DNA of 11,266 nucleotides from Candidatus Latescibacterota bacterium (GCA_023135015.1 JAGLTZ010000088.1:1-11266), one strand, 5' to 3'; positions 1 to 6,903 are shown, counted from the first letter of the stretch. Made by a program: numbers and translations. The notes: a model not told the origin generated them from the letters alone.

Positions 1-1
1 T

Positions 2-352
2 GTCAACGAAGGCTTCTCGGGGGGTGAGAAGAAACGGAACGAGATCTTCCACATGGCCGTACTCGAACCAAAGCTGGCCATACTCGACGAGACCGACTCC
101 GGGCTGGACATCGATGCGCTCAAAATCGTGGCCGACGGCGTAAACTCGATGCGGAACCAGGAGCGTGCGTTCCTGGTAATCACACACTACCAGCGCCTGC
201 TCAACTACATCGTTCCCGACTTTGTTCATGTGCTGGTAGACGGCCAGATCGTGCAGTCTGGCGGCAAAGAGCTGGCTGAAAAGCTGGAGGAGAAGGGCTA
301 CACCTGGCTCAAGAAGCAGCCCCCGGACGGCAGCGAGGAAGGGCAGGACTGA
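2..352 (+). CDS. sufC: SufC, Fe-S assembly ATPase, 3' part only
   Basis: C-terminal part of the ABC-type ATPase of the SufBCD complex, which hydrolyses ATP in the cytoplasm to drive cluster assembly on SufB. The reading frame is open from the left edge, so the start and Walker A lie outside the window; the ATG at 53 is internal. The first visible codons encode the ABC signature ([11 protein letters not shown]), followed by Walker B and D-loop ([16 protein letters not shown]) and the H-loop region (VITHYQRLL). The combination EKKRNEI plus [12 protein letters not shown] is specific to SufC rather than to transporter ATPases. The C-terminus ([19 protein letters not shown]) is also typical of SufC. 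It is followed after 11 bases by sufD on the same strand, so the two are very probably co-transcribed, with sufB likely to the left. Truncated by the window edge, not by mutation. Confidence 0.96.
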   Translation, partial: VNEGFSGGEKKRNEIFHMAVLEPKLAILDETDSGLDIDALKIVADGVNSMRNQERAFLVITHYQRLLNYIVPDFVHVLVDGQIVQSGGKELAEKLEEKGYTWLKKQPPDGSEEGQD

Positions 353-363
353 GGTCACCGCCC

Positions 364-1713
364 ATGGCACTCCACGACTTTATAAGCGTAGCAGAGATGG
401 GCAGCTGGTTGGAGGATTACACCAGCTTCTCGTCCCAGCTCCCCCCCCATGAGCCCTCAGCGCTGGCTCAGCTGCGTCACAGCGCCATCGGCCGGTTCGA
501 GGACATCGGTTTCCCGAAGACCTCCCAGGAGCAGTGGCGGTTCACCGACATCGCCCCTATCGCCCGCACCGCATTCAGGAGGATAGGAAGCGGTGAGAGC
601 GAGATCAGTCCCATGCAGATGGTTCCATTCTCCTATGTGGTGTGCGCTGAGATGGTCTTTATTAACGGCCACTACTGCCCGACATTCTCCTCACTGTGTG
701 ATCTGCCCCAGGACGCGGTCATGGGCAATCTGGCCGATGCCCTCAGAACCCACCCTGAGAAGGTCCAGGCTCACCTGGGCAGGTATGCTTCATTCGAGGA
801 TAACGCCTTCGTAGCGCTGAATACCGCATTCCTCAAAGAAGGGGCTTTCATCTTTATCCCCCGCAACAGCGTGATCCGTGAACCTATCCACCTTCTTTAC
901 ATCTCGACGGGAACTGGTGAGCCGACGGTCTCATATCCCCGTAACCTGATTATCGCGGAGGAAGGCAGTGAGGTAACGATCATCGAGAGTTATGCGGGTA
1001 CCGAACGGGGTAAATACCTCACCTGTGCCGTCACCGAGATCGTCGCCGGGGAAGGCTCCACAATCCAGCACTACAAGCTGCAGCACGAGAGCCTTGACGC
1101 TTACCATATCGCGACCCAGCAGCTCTACCTGGCCGGTGAGAGCACCGTCACAAGCCAGTCGATATCCTTCGGCGGCGGCCTTGTGCGAAACGACCTGGGC
1201 GCCGTTCTGAACGGAGAAGGAGCCGAGTGCACCATGAACGGGCTCTACCTGGTGAAGGGGCATCAGTTCGTTGACAACCATCTGACCGTGGAACACACCA
1301 GGCCGGGCTCCACAAGCCGAGAATTGTACAAAGGTATCCTGGAAGAGCAGTCGAGAGCGGTCTTCAACGGAAGGATCCACGTCCATCCCGACGCACAGCA
1401 GACCGATGCGGAACAGACGAACCGCAACCTGCTGCTGTCCGAGCAGGCAATGGTCAACTCGAACCCCCAGCTGGAAATATTCGCCGATGACGTAAAATGT
1501 ACCCACGGTTCCACAACCGGCCAGCTCGACGAGGATGCGCTCTTCTATCTCCGTTCGCGGGGGATTGGCGAGGAGGCCGCACGCAGTCTGCTCATATACG
1601 CATTCGCCAGCGAGTGCATAGAGCGGGTTGAATTCAAACCGGTGAGGAAAGATCTGAAGGAGTTGCTCCTTAACCGGCTCCCCCATAGTGACATCGTGCG
1701 ACAGGCGGTTTAG
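364..1713 (+). CDS. sufD: SufD, SUF scaffold complex subunit
   Basis: 449-residue SufB/SufD-family protein; the length and position after sufC fit SufD, the partner of SufB in the SufBC2D scaffold. The N-terminus has the SufD-type helical segment (GFPKTSQEQWRFTDI, about residues 49-63), then the beta-helix core. The conserved C-terminal block runs from YKGILEEQSRAVFNGRI through NRNLLLSEQA and NSNPQLEIFADDVKCTHGST (C379, H381) to LRSRGI. In SufD the conserved histidine near this block, and in SufB the cysteine, are at the cluster-forming interface; which residue acts here I infer only by analogy. The start at 364 has a GAGG ribosome-binding site at 351-354, nine bases upstream and overlapping the sufC stop. 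sufU follows six bases after the stop. It could in principle be a second SufB-like paralogue, but the N-terminus favours SufD. Confidence 0.93.
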   Translation: MALHDFISVAEMGSWLEDYTSFSSQLPPHEPSALAQLRHSAIGRFEDIGFPKTSQEQWRFTDIAPIARTAFRRIGSGESEISPMQMVPFSYVVCAEMVFINGHYCPTFSSLCDLPQDAVMGNLADALRTHPEKVQAHLGRYASFEDNAFVALNTAFLKEGAFIFIPRNSVIREPIHLLYISTGTGEPTVSYPRNLIIAEEGSEVTIIESYAGTERGKYLTCAVTEIVAGEGSTIQHYKLQHESLDAYHIATQQLYLAGESTVTSQSISFGGGLVRNDLGAVLNGEGAECTMNGLYLVKGHQFVDNHLTVEHTRPGSTSRELYKGILEEQSRAVFNGRIHVHPDAQQTDAEQTNRNLLLSEQAMVNSNPQLEIFADDVKCTHGSTTGQLDEDALFYLRSRGIGEEAARSLLIYAFASECIERVEFKPVRKDLKELLLNRLPHSDIVRQAV

Positions 1714-1719
1714 TGCTCT

Positions 1720-2175
1720 ATGTCTGATCTCCGAGAACTGTATCAGGAAGTCATCCTCGACCACAGCCGGAACCCCCGCAACTTCGGCAGGCTGGAAAAC
1801 GCCAGCCACAAGGCAAGGGGACATAATCCTCTCTGCGGAGACGACATCACCATATACATAGAAATGGAAGGGGACGTGGTCAGGAACATCTCGTTCGAGG
1901 GGTCGGGCTGCGCTATCTCCACTTCCTCAGCTTCGTTGATGTCCGAAATCCTGAAGGGAAAGACTCTTAAAGAGGTGCGATCCCTCTTCGAAAGTTTTCA
2001 CGAGATGGTGACCGGGGACCCGAGTCAGAAAGCTGAAGTCGCCCCCGAGATGGGTAAACTCGCAGTGATGGCCGGAGTGCGCGAATTCCCCATCCGTGTG
2101 AAGTGCGCCACTCTGAGCTGGCATGCTCTTATGACTGCTCTGGGGGAGAGCGGGGAAAAAGTTTCTACCGAGTAG
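1720..2175 (+). CDS. sufU: SufU-type Fe-S scaffold / sulfur-transfer protein
   Basis: 151-residue IscU/SufU-fold protein. Three cysteines and an aspartate expected at the metal site are present: C39 and D41 in NPLCGDD, C64 in GSGCAIS, and C129 in VKCATL. The segment between the second and third cysteines is long (LFESFHEMVTGDPS, about residues 89-102) and there is no IscU LPPVK motif. Both features mark the SufU subfamily, whose zinc-bound cysteine site accepts persulfide sulfur from SufS. The start is six bases after the sufD stop. No strong ribosome-binding site is visible (AGGCGG at 1702-1707 is far), so translation is probably coupled to sufD. The TAG stop at 2173-2175 directly abuts the opposite-strand stop of sufS. 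In most SUF loci with sufU, sufS is co-directional with it. Confidence 0.93.
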   Translation: MSDLRELYQEVILDHSRNPRNFGRLENASHKARGHNPLCGDDITIYIEMEGDVVRNISFEGSGCAISTSSASLMSEILKGKTLKEVRSLFESFHEMVTGDPSQKAEVAPEMGKLAVMAGVREFPIRVKCATLSWHALMTALGESGEKVSTE

Positions 2176-3465
2176 TTACCGTCCGGAAAAGAACTCAACT
2201 GCCTTCCGAAGGCTTTCCACCAGCACATCGACTTCTTCACGTGTATTATAGAAGGCGAAGGAGGCCCTGGTTGTCGCCGGCCTCTTCAAGACTGCGTGCA
2301 GTATCTGGGTGCAGTGGTGGCCGGCCCGCACCGCGACGAAGTCCTGGTCGAGCATGGTCGAAACATCATGCGGGTGGATGCCGTCCAGGCTGAACGACAC
2401 AAGGGCCGCCCTTTCATCGCGCGGTCCGAAGATCTGGATCCCCTCCAGGCTTTCAAGCCGCTCCAGAGCATACCGGATCAGAGAACTCTCATATTCGTGG
2501 ATGCTGGAAAGACCTACCCCCTGAAGGTATTGGGCCGCCGCCCCCATTCCGATCACTTCAGCGATGCTGGGAGTACCTGCCTCGAACTTGTAAGGGATCT
2601 TGTTGTACGTGGTCCCCTCTTTTGCGACGAACTCAATCATCTCGCCACCGCCAAGGAAAGGCTGCATCTCCTCCAGAAGCTCTCTGCGGCCCCACAGCAC
2701 CCCGACCCCCGTTGGGCCGTACATTTTATGAGAGCTGAATGCCAGGAAATCGACATCCAACTCCACCACATTCACAGGCAGGTGGGGAACGCTCTGCGCG
2801 CCGTCCAGCACGACGATCGCACCGGCTTCATGGGCTTTGCGTGCAATTTCAGCGACTGGATTGATTGTGCCCAGCACGTTGCTGACATGGATCACGCCTA
2901 CAACCCGGGTACGGGGGGTCAGGAGCTTGTCGAGGGCCTCCATATCTAGCCTGCCCTCATCGGTGATCGGTACATAGCGGACTTTGGCTCCTGTCACCTC
3001 TGCTACCATCTGCCACGGCACGATGTTCGAGTGGTGTTCCATCTCCGTGATCAGGATCTCGTCGCCGGCGGCGAGATTGGCCCGGCCCCAGGCATTGGCG
3101 ACCAGGTTGAGGCCCTCTGTGGCGTTCTTGGTGAAAATGCAGGTGGCCGGATCGGGGGCCCCGATAAACCGGCTGAGGATTGTGCGGGCCGCCTCGTATG
3201 CACCGGTGGCCTCCTGGCTGAGGATATGCAGGGCCCGGTGAACGTTGGAATTGTAAGTTCTGTAGTAACTGTCGAGGGCGCTCAGCACCACCTCAGGTTT
3301 CTGGCTGGTCGCAGCGTTATCCAGATAGACGAGGGGCTTTCCGTTGCTGGTGCGCGACAGGATGGGGAAATCCTTTCGAAGGGCATACGGATCCAGAATG
3401 CTCCGGGAGGCAGGAGTTTCCCCGGCAGCACCGGCCACTGGATCGGTCTTCTCTGATAAATCCAT
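2176..3465 (-). CDS. sufS: SufS, type II cysteine desulfurase
   Basis: PLP-dependent enzyme that turns L-cysteine into L-alanine and an enzyme persulfide for Fe-S assembly. With the start at 3465 it is 429 residues, slightly longer than the usual 405-410 because of an N-terminal tail of about 25 residues. Visible features: LVYLDNAATSQKP near residue 46, TEGLNLVA, EMEHHSN with H145 expected to stack on PLP, DGAQSVPH with D221, the PLP-binding K247 in FSSHKMYGPTG, and the catalytic C385 in RAGHHC. RxGHHC followed by a short loop and RASFAFYNT is the type II (SufS/CsdA) arrangement. An in-frame ATG at 3495 would add ten residues. I prefer 3465 because AAGGAGGT lies seven bases upstream of it, and a TATAAT at 3495-3500 would place transcription start downstream of 3495. 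It is convergent with sufU, with no base between the stops. Confidence 0.95.
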   Translation of the reverse strand: MDLSEKTDPVAGAAGETPASRSILDPYALRKDFPILSRTSNGKPLVYLDNAATSQKPEVVLSALDSYYRTYNSNVHRALHILSQEATGAYEAARTILSRFIGAPDPATCIFTKNATEGLNLVANAWGRANLAAGDEILITEMEHHSNIVPWQMVAEVTGAKVRYVPITDEGRLDMEALDKLLTPRTRVVGVIHVSNVLGTINPVAEIARKAHEAGAIVVLDGAQSVPHLPVNVVELDVDFLAFSSHKMYGPTGVGVLWGRRELLEEMQPFLGGGEMIEFVAKEGTTYNKIPYKFEAGTPSIAEVIGMGAAAQYLQGVGLSSIHEYESSLIRYALERLESLEGIQIFGPRDERAALVSFSLDGIHPHDVSTMLDQDFVAVRAGHHCTQILHAVLKRPATTRASFAFYNTREEVDVLVESLRKAVEFFSGR

Positions 3466-3472
3466 TTCCAGC

Positions 3473-3480
3473 ACCTCCTT
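3473..3480 (-). promoter_or_regulatory. Ribosome-binding site of sufS
   Basis: The - strand reads AAGGAGGT, a full anti-Shine-Dalgarno match, seven bases before the ATG at 3465. It decides the start of sufS in favour of 3465 over the upstream in-frame ATG at 3495. Confidence 0.85.
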
Positions 3481-3494
3481 ATAAAATCCGACCA

Positions 3495-3500
3495 ATTATA
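3495..3500 (-). promoter_or_regulatory. Candidate -10 box for sufS
   Basis: The - strand carries a perfect TATAAT preceded by TTGGA, close to but one base off an extended -10. Transcription would begin near 3488, giving a leader of about 23 bases before the sufS ATG. No good -35 hexamer is visible 16-18 bases upstream, so the promoter may need an activator, or the match may be chance in this AT-rich gap. Read-through from the upstream GGDEF-like gene is also possible because I see no terminator in 3481-3538. Confidence 0.4.
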
Positions 3501-3538
3501 TCCAAGTTAAGGAACCGAGCAGTGCAGGCAACGCAGAA

Positions 3539-5173
3539 TTAGCGTTCCTCGGGCGGAGATGGAGAAGGAGTAATCGTCGTGCTGGAGAGCTCCAGATCCC
3601 CCAGCAGTTCGAGATAGACAGATACCTCTTCCCTGATTTCCTCATGCCGTTTGAGAAATGACAGGGCCGATTCGTGATCGTACGGCTCCAGTGCATAGTT
3701 ACCCTTGGAGCGCGCCATGGCTGTAGCGGTCCATGTCTTGCGAAGCAGCGTGGGTACCCCCTCACCATCCCACGGGTATTCTGCCAGGCCGGCAACAAAA
3801 TTGATGCGTGGGGCCAACGCCGTGCCCCCTACCATGCGCTGGATCTGGTTCGCGACCCGCTCCAGGGCGGGCAGCACTTTCGTCTTTGCCGCATCCAGAA
3901 AAAGGACACCAAAATGGTTGCGGTCCAGCCGGCAGATGAGATCAGTTTCACGCACACTCGCCTTGATCACCTGTATGAAAGTGAGAATGCTCTCCTTTAA
4001 TAACAGGTCGTCCATTCCCTCCAGGAGATCATCGTAGTTGACGACCTCAAGGATGCCGCAGGTCACACGGGTTCCCCTTCGCCCGGTTAGGTTGATCTCC
4101 TCTTCAAAGCGGCGAAGCCAGTACTCCCGAGACCAGATACGGTATGGAAGCTCGCTGATGGCGTGGGCGGTGGCATCCTCCAGCAGATAGCGGCGCAGCG
4201 TGTGTTCCAGCTCCACCACGATGGTACGGATAACGGCGTGGCTCAGCGTATCCTCCTGAGCGGGATCGTTGTCGAAGAGGTAGAGCATTCCGAGATATGT
4301 GCGCCCGGCGTCGCGCAGCACCCACGGTGTCACCCTGGAAAAAGTCGATAACTCCTGATCTGGATATACTTCGGCGATATCGCTGCACGCCTGCCGCCCC
4401 TGAACCTTCAGATCAGAGCGCGGATCGAGATGCTTGAGCACCAGATCGTGGAGGATCGCCACCTCTTTGGAGTCCACATGCCTAACATATGTCCGGTGCT
4501 CGCCGAGCACGGTCGTCGGGAAAAGCGCAAGGCGGTTGTTGCCTACGATCCGCGAGAGGGTGTTCAGGACCATATTGAGCAGGTGTCCGGCTTCAGCTTC
4601 ACGCATAAGGGTACGGGTCAGCTGGAGCATGCGTATCAGCTGAACCAGCTTTTCATTCTCCCGTTCTAACCGGACTACCTGGCTCAGAAGGCTGGCCAGG
4701 TGGTCCGAAGCGGTTTTCACTTCAATGGCAGCGGTTGGGGAGAGAGGGTCGGTCACACTGCCTCCTGCAAGCAGTATCCCTCCGAAGAAACGGTCCTCGA
4801 ACTGAAGAGGGACCCAGAGGGCATCTACCGGTCGCTCAAGCCCGAAACCGATCCAGAGATCGGCATACCTCTCCTCAAGGGAGACTACGGTCGAATTATC
4901 CTCGGGGAAATCGTCTTTGAGCCCGCCCAGCGGAATAGACACAAGATCGGATACGGGTAAGGTGTCCCCATCTATCGCGGCGGCATCCAGCAGGAGGCGT
5001 ATCTTATTGTCGTCTCTGGGATCGCCAAACATGAGAAGAGCCTCCGAAGCGGCCGAGGCCCCCCTCAGTGCGGACAGCAACCGGCGTACTACAGGCTCCA
5101 GCGCCTCAAGTGCGCTGGGCACACCGGTACTATCTTCGAAGGTCACGGGTGCTGGATCGGGTTCAGCTATCAC
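3539..5173 (-). CDS. GAF-type sensor with degenerate GGDEF domain
   Basis: 544-residue soluble protein; I see no signal peptide or membrane segment. Residues about 20-165 look like a first GAF-like domain (LWVPLQFEDRFFGGILLAGG). Residues about 160-190 are a probable coiled-coil linker (VVRLERENEKLVQLIRMLQ), and about 190-330 a second GAF-like domain (GRTYLGMLYLFDND). Residues 340-500 align with a diguanylate cyclase fold: LPYRIWSREYWLRRFEEEI at the start and RSKGNYALEPYD at the end. The signature loop reads DRNHF (417-421) in RLDRNHFGVLF where GGDEF is expected. The metal-binding aspartates after the first strand are absent (GILEVVNYDDL). So it should not make cyclic-di-GMP, and more likely acts as a receptor or protein-interaction module. 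The start is GTG at 5173, with GAAGGGG five bases upstream. A proline-rich tail (TPSPSPPEER) ends the protein. sufS follows 73 bases downstream on the same strand. The exact physiological role is unknown. Confidence 0.78.
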   Translation of the reverse strand: MIAEPDPAPVTFEDSTGVPSALEALEPVVRRLLSALRGASAASEALLMFGDPRDDNKIRLLLDAAAIDGDTLPVSDLVSIPLGGLKDDFPEDNSTVVSLEERYADLWIGFGLERPVDALWVPLQFEDRFFGGILLAGGSVTDPLSPTAAIEVKTASDHLASLLSQVVRLERENEKLVQLIRMLQLTRTLMREAEAGHLLNMVLNTLSRIVGNNRLALFPTTVLGEHRTYVRHVDSKEVAILHDLVLKHLDPRSDLKVQGRQACSDIAEVYPDQELSTFSRVTPWVLRDAGRTYLGMLYLFDNDPAQEDTLSHAVIRTIVVELEHTLRRYLLEDATAHAISELPYRIWSREYWLRRFEEEINLTGRRGTRVTCGILEVVNYDDLLEGMDDLLLKESILTFIQVIKASVRETDLICRLDRNHFGVLFLDAAKTKVLPALERVANQIQRMVGGTALAPRINFVAGLAEYPWDGEGVPTLLRKTWTATAMARSKGNYALEPYDHESALSFLKRHEEIREEVSVYLELLGDLELSSTTITPSPSPPEER

Positions 5174-5227
5174 AGATACCCCTTCAATTGCGCTCTGTAC
5201 ACCTGCCGACAGATAAGCATGTTAAAT

Positions 5228-5256
5228 TTCCACCTGCAGGCTTGCAAGTTCCACCT
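5228..5256. repeat. Two abutting 8-bp palindromes within a 21-bp direct repeat
   Basis: TTCCACCT occurs at 5228-5235 and again at 5249-5256, exactly 21 bp (two helical turns) apart. Between and overlapping them are CCTGCAGG (5233-5240) and CTTGCAAG (5241-5248). Both are perfect palindromes of the form CYTGCARG and directly abut. This symmetry is what a dimeric repressor or activator site looks like. The regulator is not identifiable from the sequence. Confidence 0.55.
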
Positions 5257-5267
5257 AAATATTCCAG

Positions 5268-5293
5268 TTTTGACGGTGGATAGTATTTTGACG
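5268..5293 (+). repeat. Direct repeat TTTTGACG, 18-bp period
   Basis: TTTTGACG is found at 5268-5275 and 5286-5293. The first copy is followed by GTGGA, an inverted echo of the TTCCACCT repeat nearby. TTGACG resembles a -35 hexamer in the + direction, but neither copy has a good -10 box 16-18 bases on, so I treat these as repeats and possible protein contacts rather than promoters. Confidence 0.4.
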
Positions 5294-5317
5294 ATTCCGC
5301 AGGGGTGAAAAGGTGTG

Positions 5318-5345
5318 GACGGCAGGACCCTTCTGACCGTCTTTT
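5318..5345 (+). terminator. Terminator-like hairpin in the leader of the 5415 gene
   Basis: GACGGCAG, a seven-base loop, CTG, a bulged A and CCGTC form an eight-pair stem followed by TTTT. No + strand gene lies upstream of it in this divergent region, so if real it would act on a leader transcript. The stem is short and the T run is only four bases, so chance remains likely. Confidence 0.3.
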
Positions 5346-5414
5346 CAATACACCGCCACCCGATCCTGTTCCGGACGTGAAGCAGGTTTTGCAATTGTTA
5401 GCCGGGGAGTTTCC

Positions 5415-6596
5415 ATGCCTCACCTAAACAAACCATGTCGCACTCAGATATCCTGCTGGCTGGTACCTGTATTTCTGCTGCTGGCCCTGATCACGGCCTG
5501 TACGCGCAAGTCTTTCGACCCGTCCCATTCCGAGACCCGCAACGAGAACCGCTTCACTTTCAGTCTGGTCCTCGAATCAGCAACGATCTGGCAGGTTGCA
5601 GCGGCGTCGGCGCCCGATGGACACATTGCCGTTGCGGCCGCGACCGACTACCGGGAACTCATACTTCTGGAAAGCAGCGCCGGAGCATGGAGCACGATCG
5701 CCACCCTATCGGGAGAGGGGCTGCATCCGTCTTCGATCAGCCTTGCACCAGGCCCTGGAGGGGCGTGGTGGATTCTAGCCTCAAATTCCGAGGTCGGCAT
5801 GAAACTGTACCGTGTCGGTGGCGCCGGCGATTCATCCCTCGTCATCCCGAAGTTCAACAATGTCGCCTGGGACTCCACAAGCTATGGCGCACTGGCTTCT
5901 GACAGCCAGGGAAGGCCGGTTACAATCCTCCGTGCAGGCAGTGTGGGCCTGGTAAGAGCTGCGCTGGCCGATACTGGCTGGACCCTGAGTCAGGTCCCCC
6001 AGACGGGTGTCTATTCCACTGTCGATGATTTCACCATCGATGCCCTGGGTCGGGAACATCTTGTCCTTCACCGGACGAGTCAGGATTACGGGCAGTACAG
6101 ACGAGCCGATGCCGACACCACGATATCAATGGAGATCACTAATTCCGGCGTAAACCTCGCACTCGCAGTATCCAGTGGCGGTTTCCCCTTTGTAGCTGGT
6201 TCCGTCGGGTACCAGGACAACCTTCTGGTGTGGCAGCTGCTGGACTCAGACGAAGTGGGACTCTTCTGGGTATCGGAGACTCTCCCGATTTTTGAGGATC
6301 TTTATGTAGGTAATTTCGATATCTGTCTCAGCTCCGAAGGCAAGCCGTATGTCGCCTTTGCTGCCTGGCAGGGAGCTGCCCGTTTTACGGTCAACATGGC
6401 CACACGCGAGGCGGGAACTGATCACACCTGGGAATTGGTAGACGTCGTCAAGGATTTGGCCAGAGTTGGTGCAACCAACCGGATGAAGGTCTTCAGGGTA
6501 GTGATAGATGCACTGGATAGACCCCACTTCTTCTACCTGAGCGGGGATTCAGGCTCGATGAACTCGTCTCTTTGGGTAGCAGTGCCGATCTCGTAG
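5415..6596 (+). CDS. Lipoprotein with beta-propeller-like repeats
   Basis: 393 residues. A type II signal peptide is clear: charged N-terminus, hydrophobic stretch (WLVPVFLLLALITA) and lipobox cysteine C29 in LITAC. Position +2 is threonine, not aspartate, so by the E. coli rule it would go to the outer membrane; that rule may not hold in this organism. The mature part has about six repeats of the type (D/S)xxGxPxVxx at roughly 45-55 residue spacing: PDGHIAVAA (67-75), SDSQGRPVTI (162-171), DALGREHLVL (209-218), SSGGFPFVAG (253-262), SSEGKPYVAF (306-315) and DALDRPHFFY (365-374). This pattern is typical of secreted beta-propeller-like proteins. No enzyme motif is visible. The start at 5415 has GGGGAG five bases upstream. 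It is transcribed away from the GGDEF-like gene with no + strand neighbour nearby, so it is probably monocistronic. Precise function unknown. Confidence 0.8.
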   Translation: MPHLNKPCRTQISCWLVPVFLLLALITACTRKSFDPSHSETRNENRFTFSLVLESATIWQVAAASAPDGHIAVAAATDYRELILLESSAGAWSTIATLSGEGLHPSSISLAPGPGGAWWILASNSEVGMKLYRVGGAGDSSLVIPKFNNVAWDSTSYGALASDSQGRPVTILRAGSVGLVRAALADTGWTLSQVPQTGVYSTVDDFTIDALGREHLVLHRTSQDYGQYRRADADTTISMEITNSGVNLALAVSSGGFPFVAGSVGYQDNLLVWQLLDSDEVGLFWVSETLPIFEDLYVGNFDICLSSEGKPYVAFAAWQGAARFTVNMATREAGTDHTWELVDVVKDLARVGATNRMKVFRVVIDALDRPHFFYLSGDSGSMNSSLWVAVPIS

Positions 6597-6674
6597 TTAT
6601 TTCTCACTCTCCCACAAGTTCATAAAACGATTGAATAGATTGAAGAAGCAGTGACCCTAAGTTGCACTAGGAAT

Positions 6675-6706
6675 AAAAAGGCCCCCGCCGCCTCAGGCAG
6701 GGGTCT
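6675..6706 (-). terminator. Intrinsic terminator, leftward
   Basis: On the - strand an 11-position GC-rich stem (6679-6689 with 6696-6706, one mismatch, six-base loop) is followed directly by TTTTT (6675-6679 on the + strand is AAAAA). It would end the transcript of the membrane protein gene at 6904-7311 after a 3' untranslated region of about 200 bases. It may also act weakly on the + strand, where TCTGTTAT follows the stem. Confidence 0.72.
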
Positions 6707-6723
6707 GTTATCGGGAATAAAGT

Positions 6724-6850
6724 GGTGCCGGATGAATAGAGGCTTGCTCTAACGGTCGCCGCAGATCGGATAGCGAATGCGGCGAGCCCGACCCGTTTTG
6801 AGCGAACCGGAATACTGACCGGCTATACCTCTTTTTGTTCGTCCGGCACC
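6724..6850. other. Unassigned 127-bp palindromic/structured element (ncRNA or MITE-like)
   Basis: The ends GGTGCCGGA (6724-6732) and TCCGGCACC (6842-6850) are perfect inverted repeats. The pairing continues through GAA/TTC to AGAGG (6738-6742) with CCTCT (6828-6832), with a small bulge and two G·T pairs. Inside is a long hairpin: GCTC (6746-6749) with GAGC (6800-6803), AACGG (6751-6755) with CCGTT (6793-6797), and CGCCGCA (6757-6763) with TGCGGCG (6778-6784), plus TCG/CGA in the loop. A small CCGG...CCGG hairpin (6807-6822) lies on the right. The two wobble pairs are G·U in a + strand RNA but A·C in a - strand RNA, which favours + sense. However, the terminator beyond it and a TCGACA -35-like box 17 bases from a weak TAAGTA (6858-6886) fit - sense. 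I recognise no known RNA family. A small non-autonomous mobile element with terminal inverted repeats is the main alternative. Confidence 0.5.
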
Positions 6851-6903
6851 TGTCCTTTACTTACAAAGAATCCAGATAATTGTCGATATAAAACCATCAG
6901 GAA

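Larger units (their letters stand above)
5174..5414. promoter_or_regulatory. Divergent regulatory region with palindromes and direct repeats
   Basis: 241 bases between the GTG start of the GGDEF-like gene and the lipoprotein ATG. It contains no convincing gene. A cluster of short repeats sits at 5228-5293 (listed separately). A possible - strand promoter reads TTCACC, an 18-base spacer, then TACTAT (about 5280-5309), matching consensus at 4/6 in each hexamer. A + strand hairpin with a following T run lies at 5318-5345. GGGGAG at 5404-5409 is the ribosome-binding site of the lipoprotein at 5415. Confidence 0.5.
6597..6903. other. Gene-free interval of 307 bases between convergent genes
   Basis: No coding frame here is supported. 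It lies between the ends of the + strand lipoprotein and the - strand membrane protein gene. It contains a leftward intrinsic terminator (6675-6706) and a 127-bp folding element (6724-6850), both listed separately. The first 75 bases after the lipoprotein stop show nothing I can interpret, and no separate + strand terminator is visible. Confidence 0.7.

Noticed and set aside
931..1824. 297-codon open frame on the - strand across sufD
   Set aside because: It is entirely antisense to sufD, which has clear family motifs. The translation looks like complement-derived composition, shows no domain and has no plausible ribosome-binding site.
2296..2949. 217-codon open frame on the + strand across sufS
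   Set aside because: Antisense shadow of sufS, which is supported by catalytic motifs throughout this interval.
3466..3495. Ten-residue N-terminal extension of SufS (ATG at 3495)
   Set aside because: The ATG at 3465 has a perfect ribosome-binding site at the right spacing, and the extension would consist of the ribosome-binding site and promoter sequence itself.
3539..5173. Active diguanylate cyclase
   Set aside because: The GGDEF loop is DRNHF and metal-binding aspartates are absent, so catalytic activity is not supported.
5184..5423. 79-codon - strand open frame in the divergent region
   Set aside because: It covers the regulatory repeats and overlaps the lipoprotein start; composition is low-information and no motif is visible.
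6724..6850. tRNA, SRP RNA, 6S RNA or integron attC site
   Set aside because: No cloverleaf or CCA-end geometry and no SRP GGAA-loop motif. It is shorter than usual 6S RNA with an asymmetric interior, and the TCTAAC-like bases lack a matching GTTRRRY partner. Left as unassigned.
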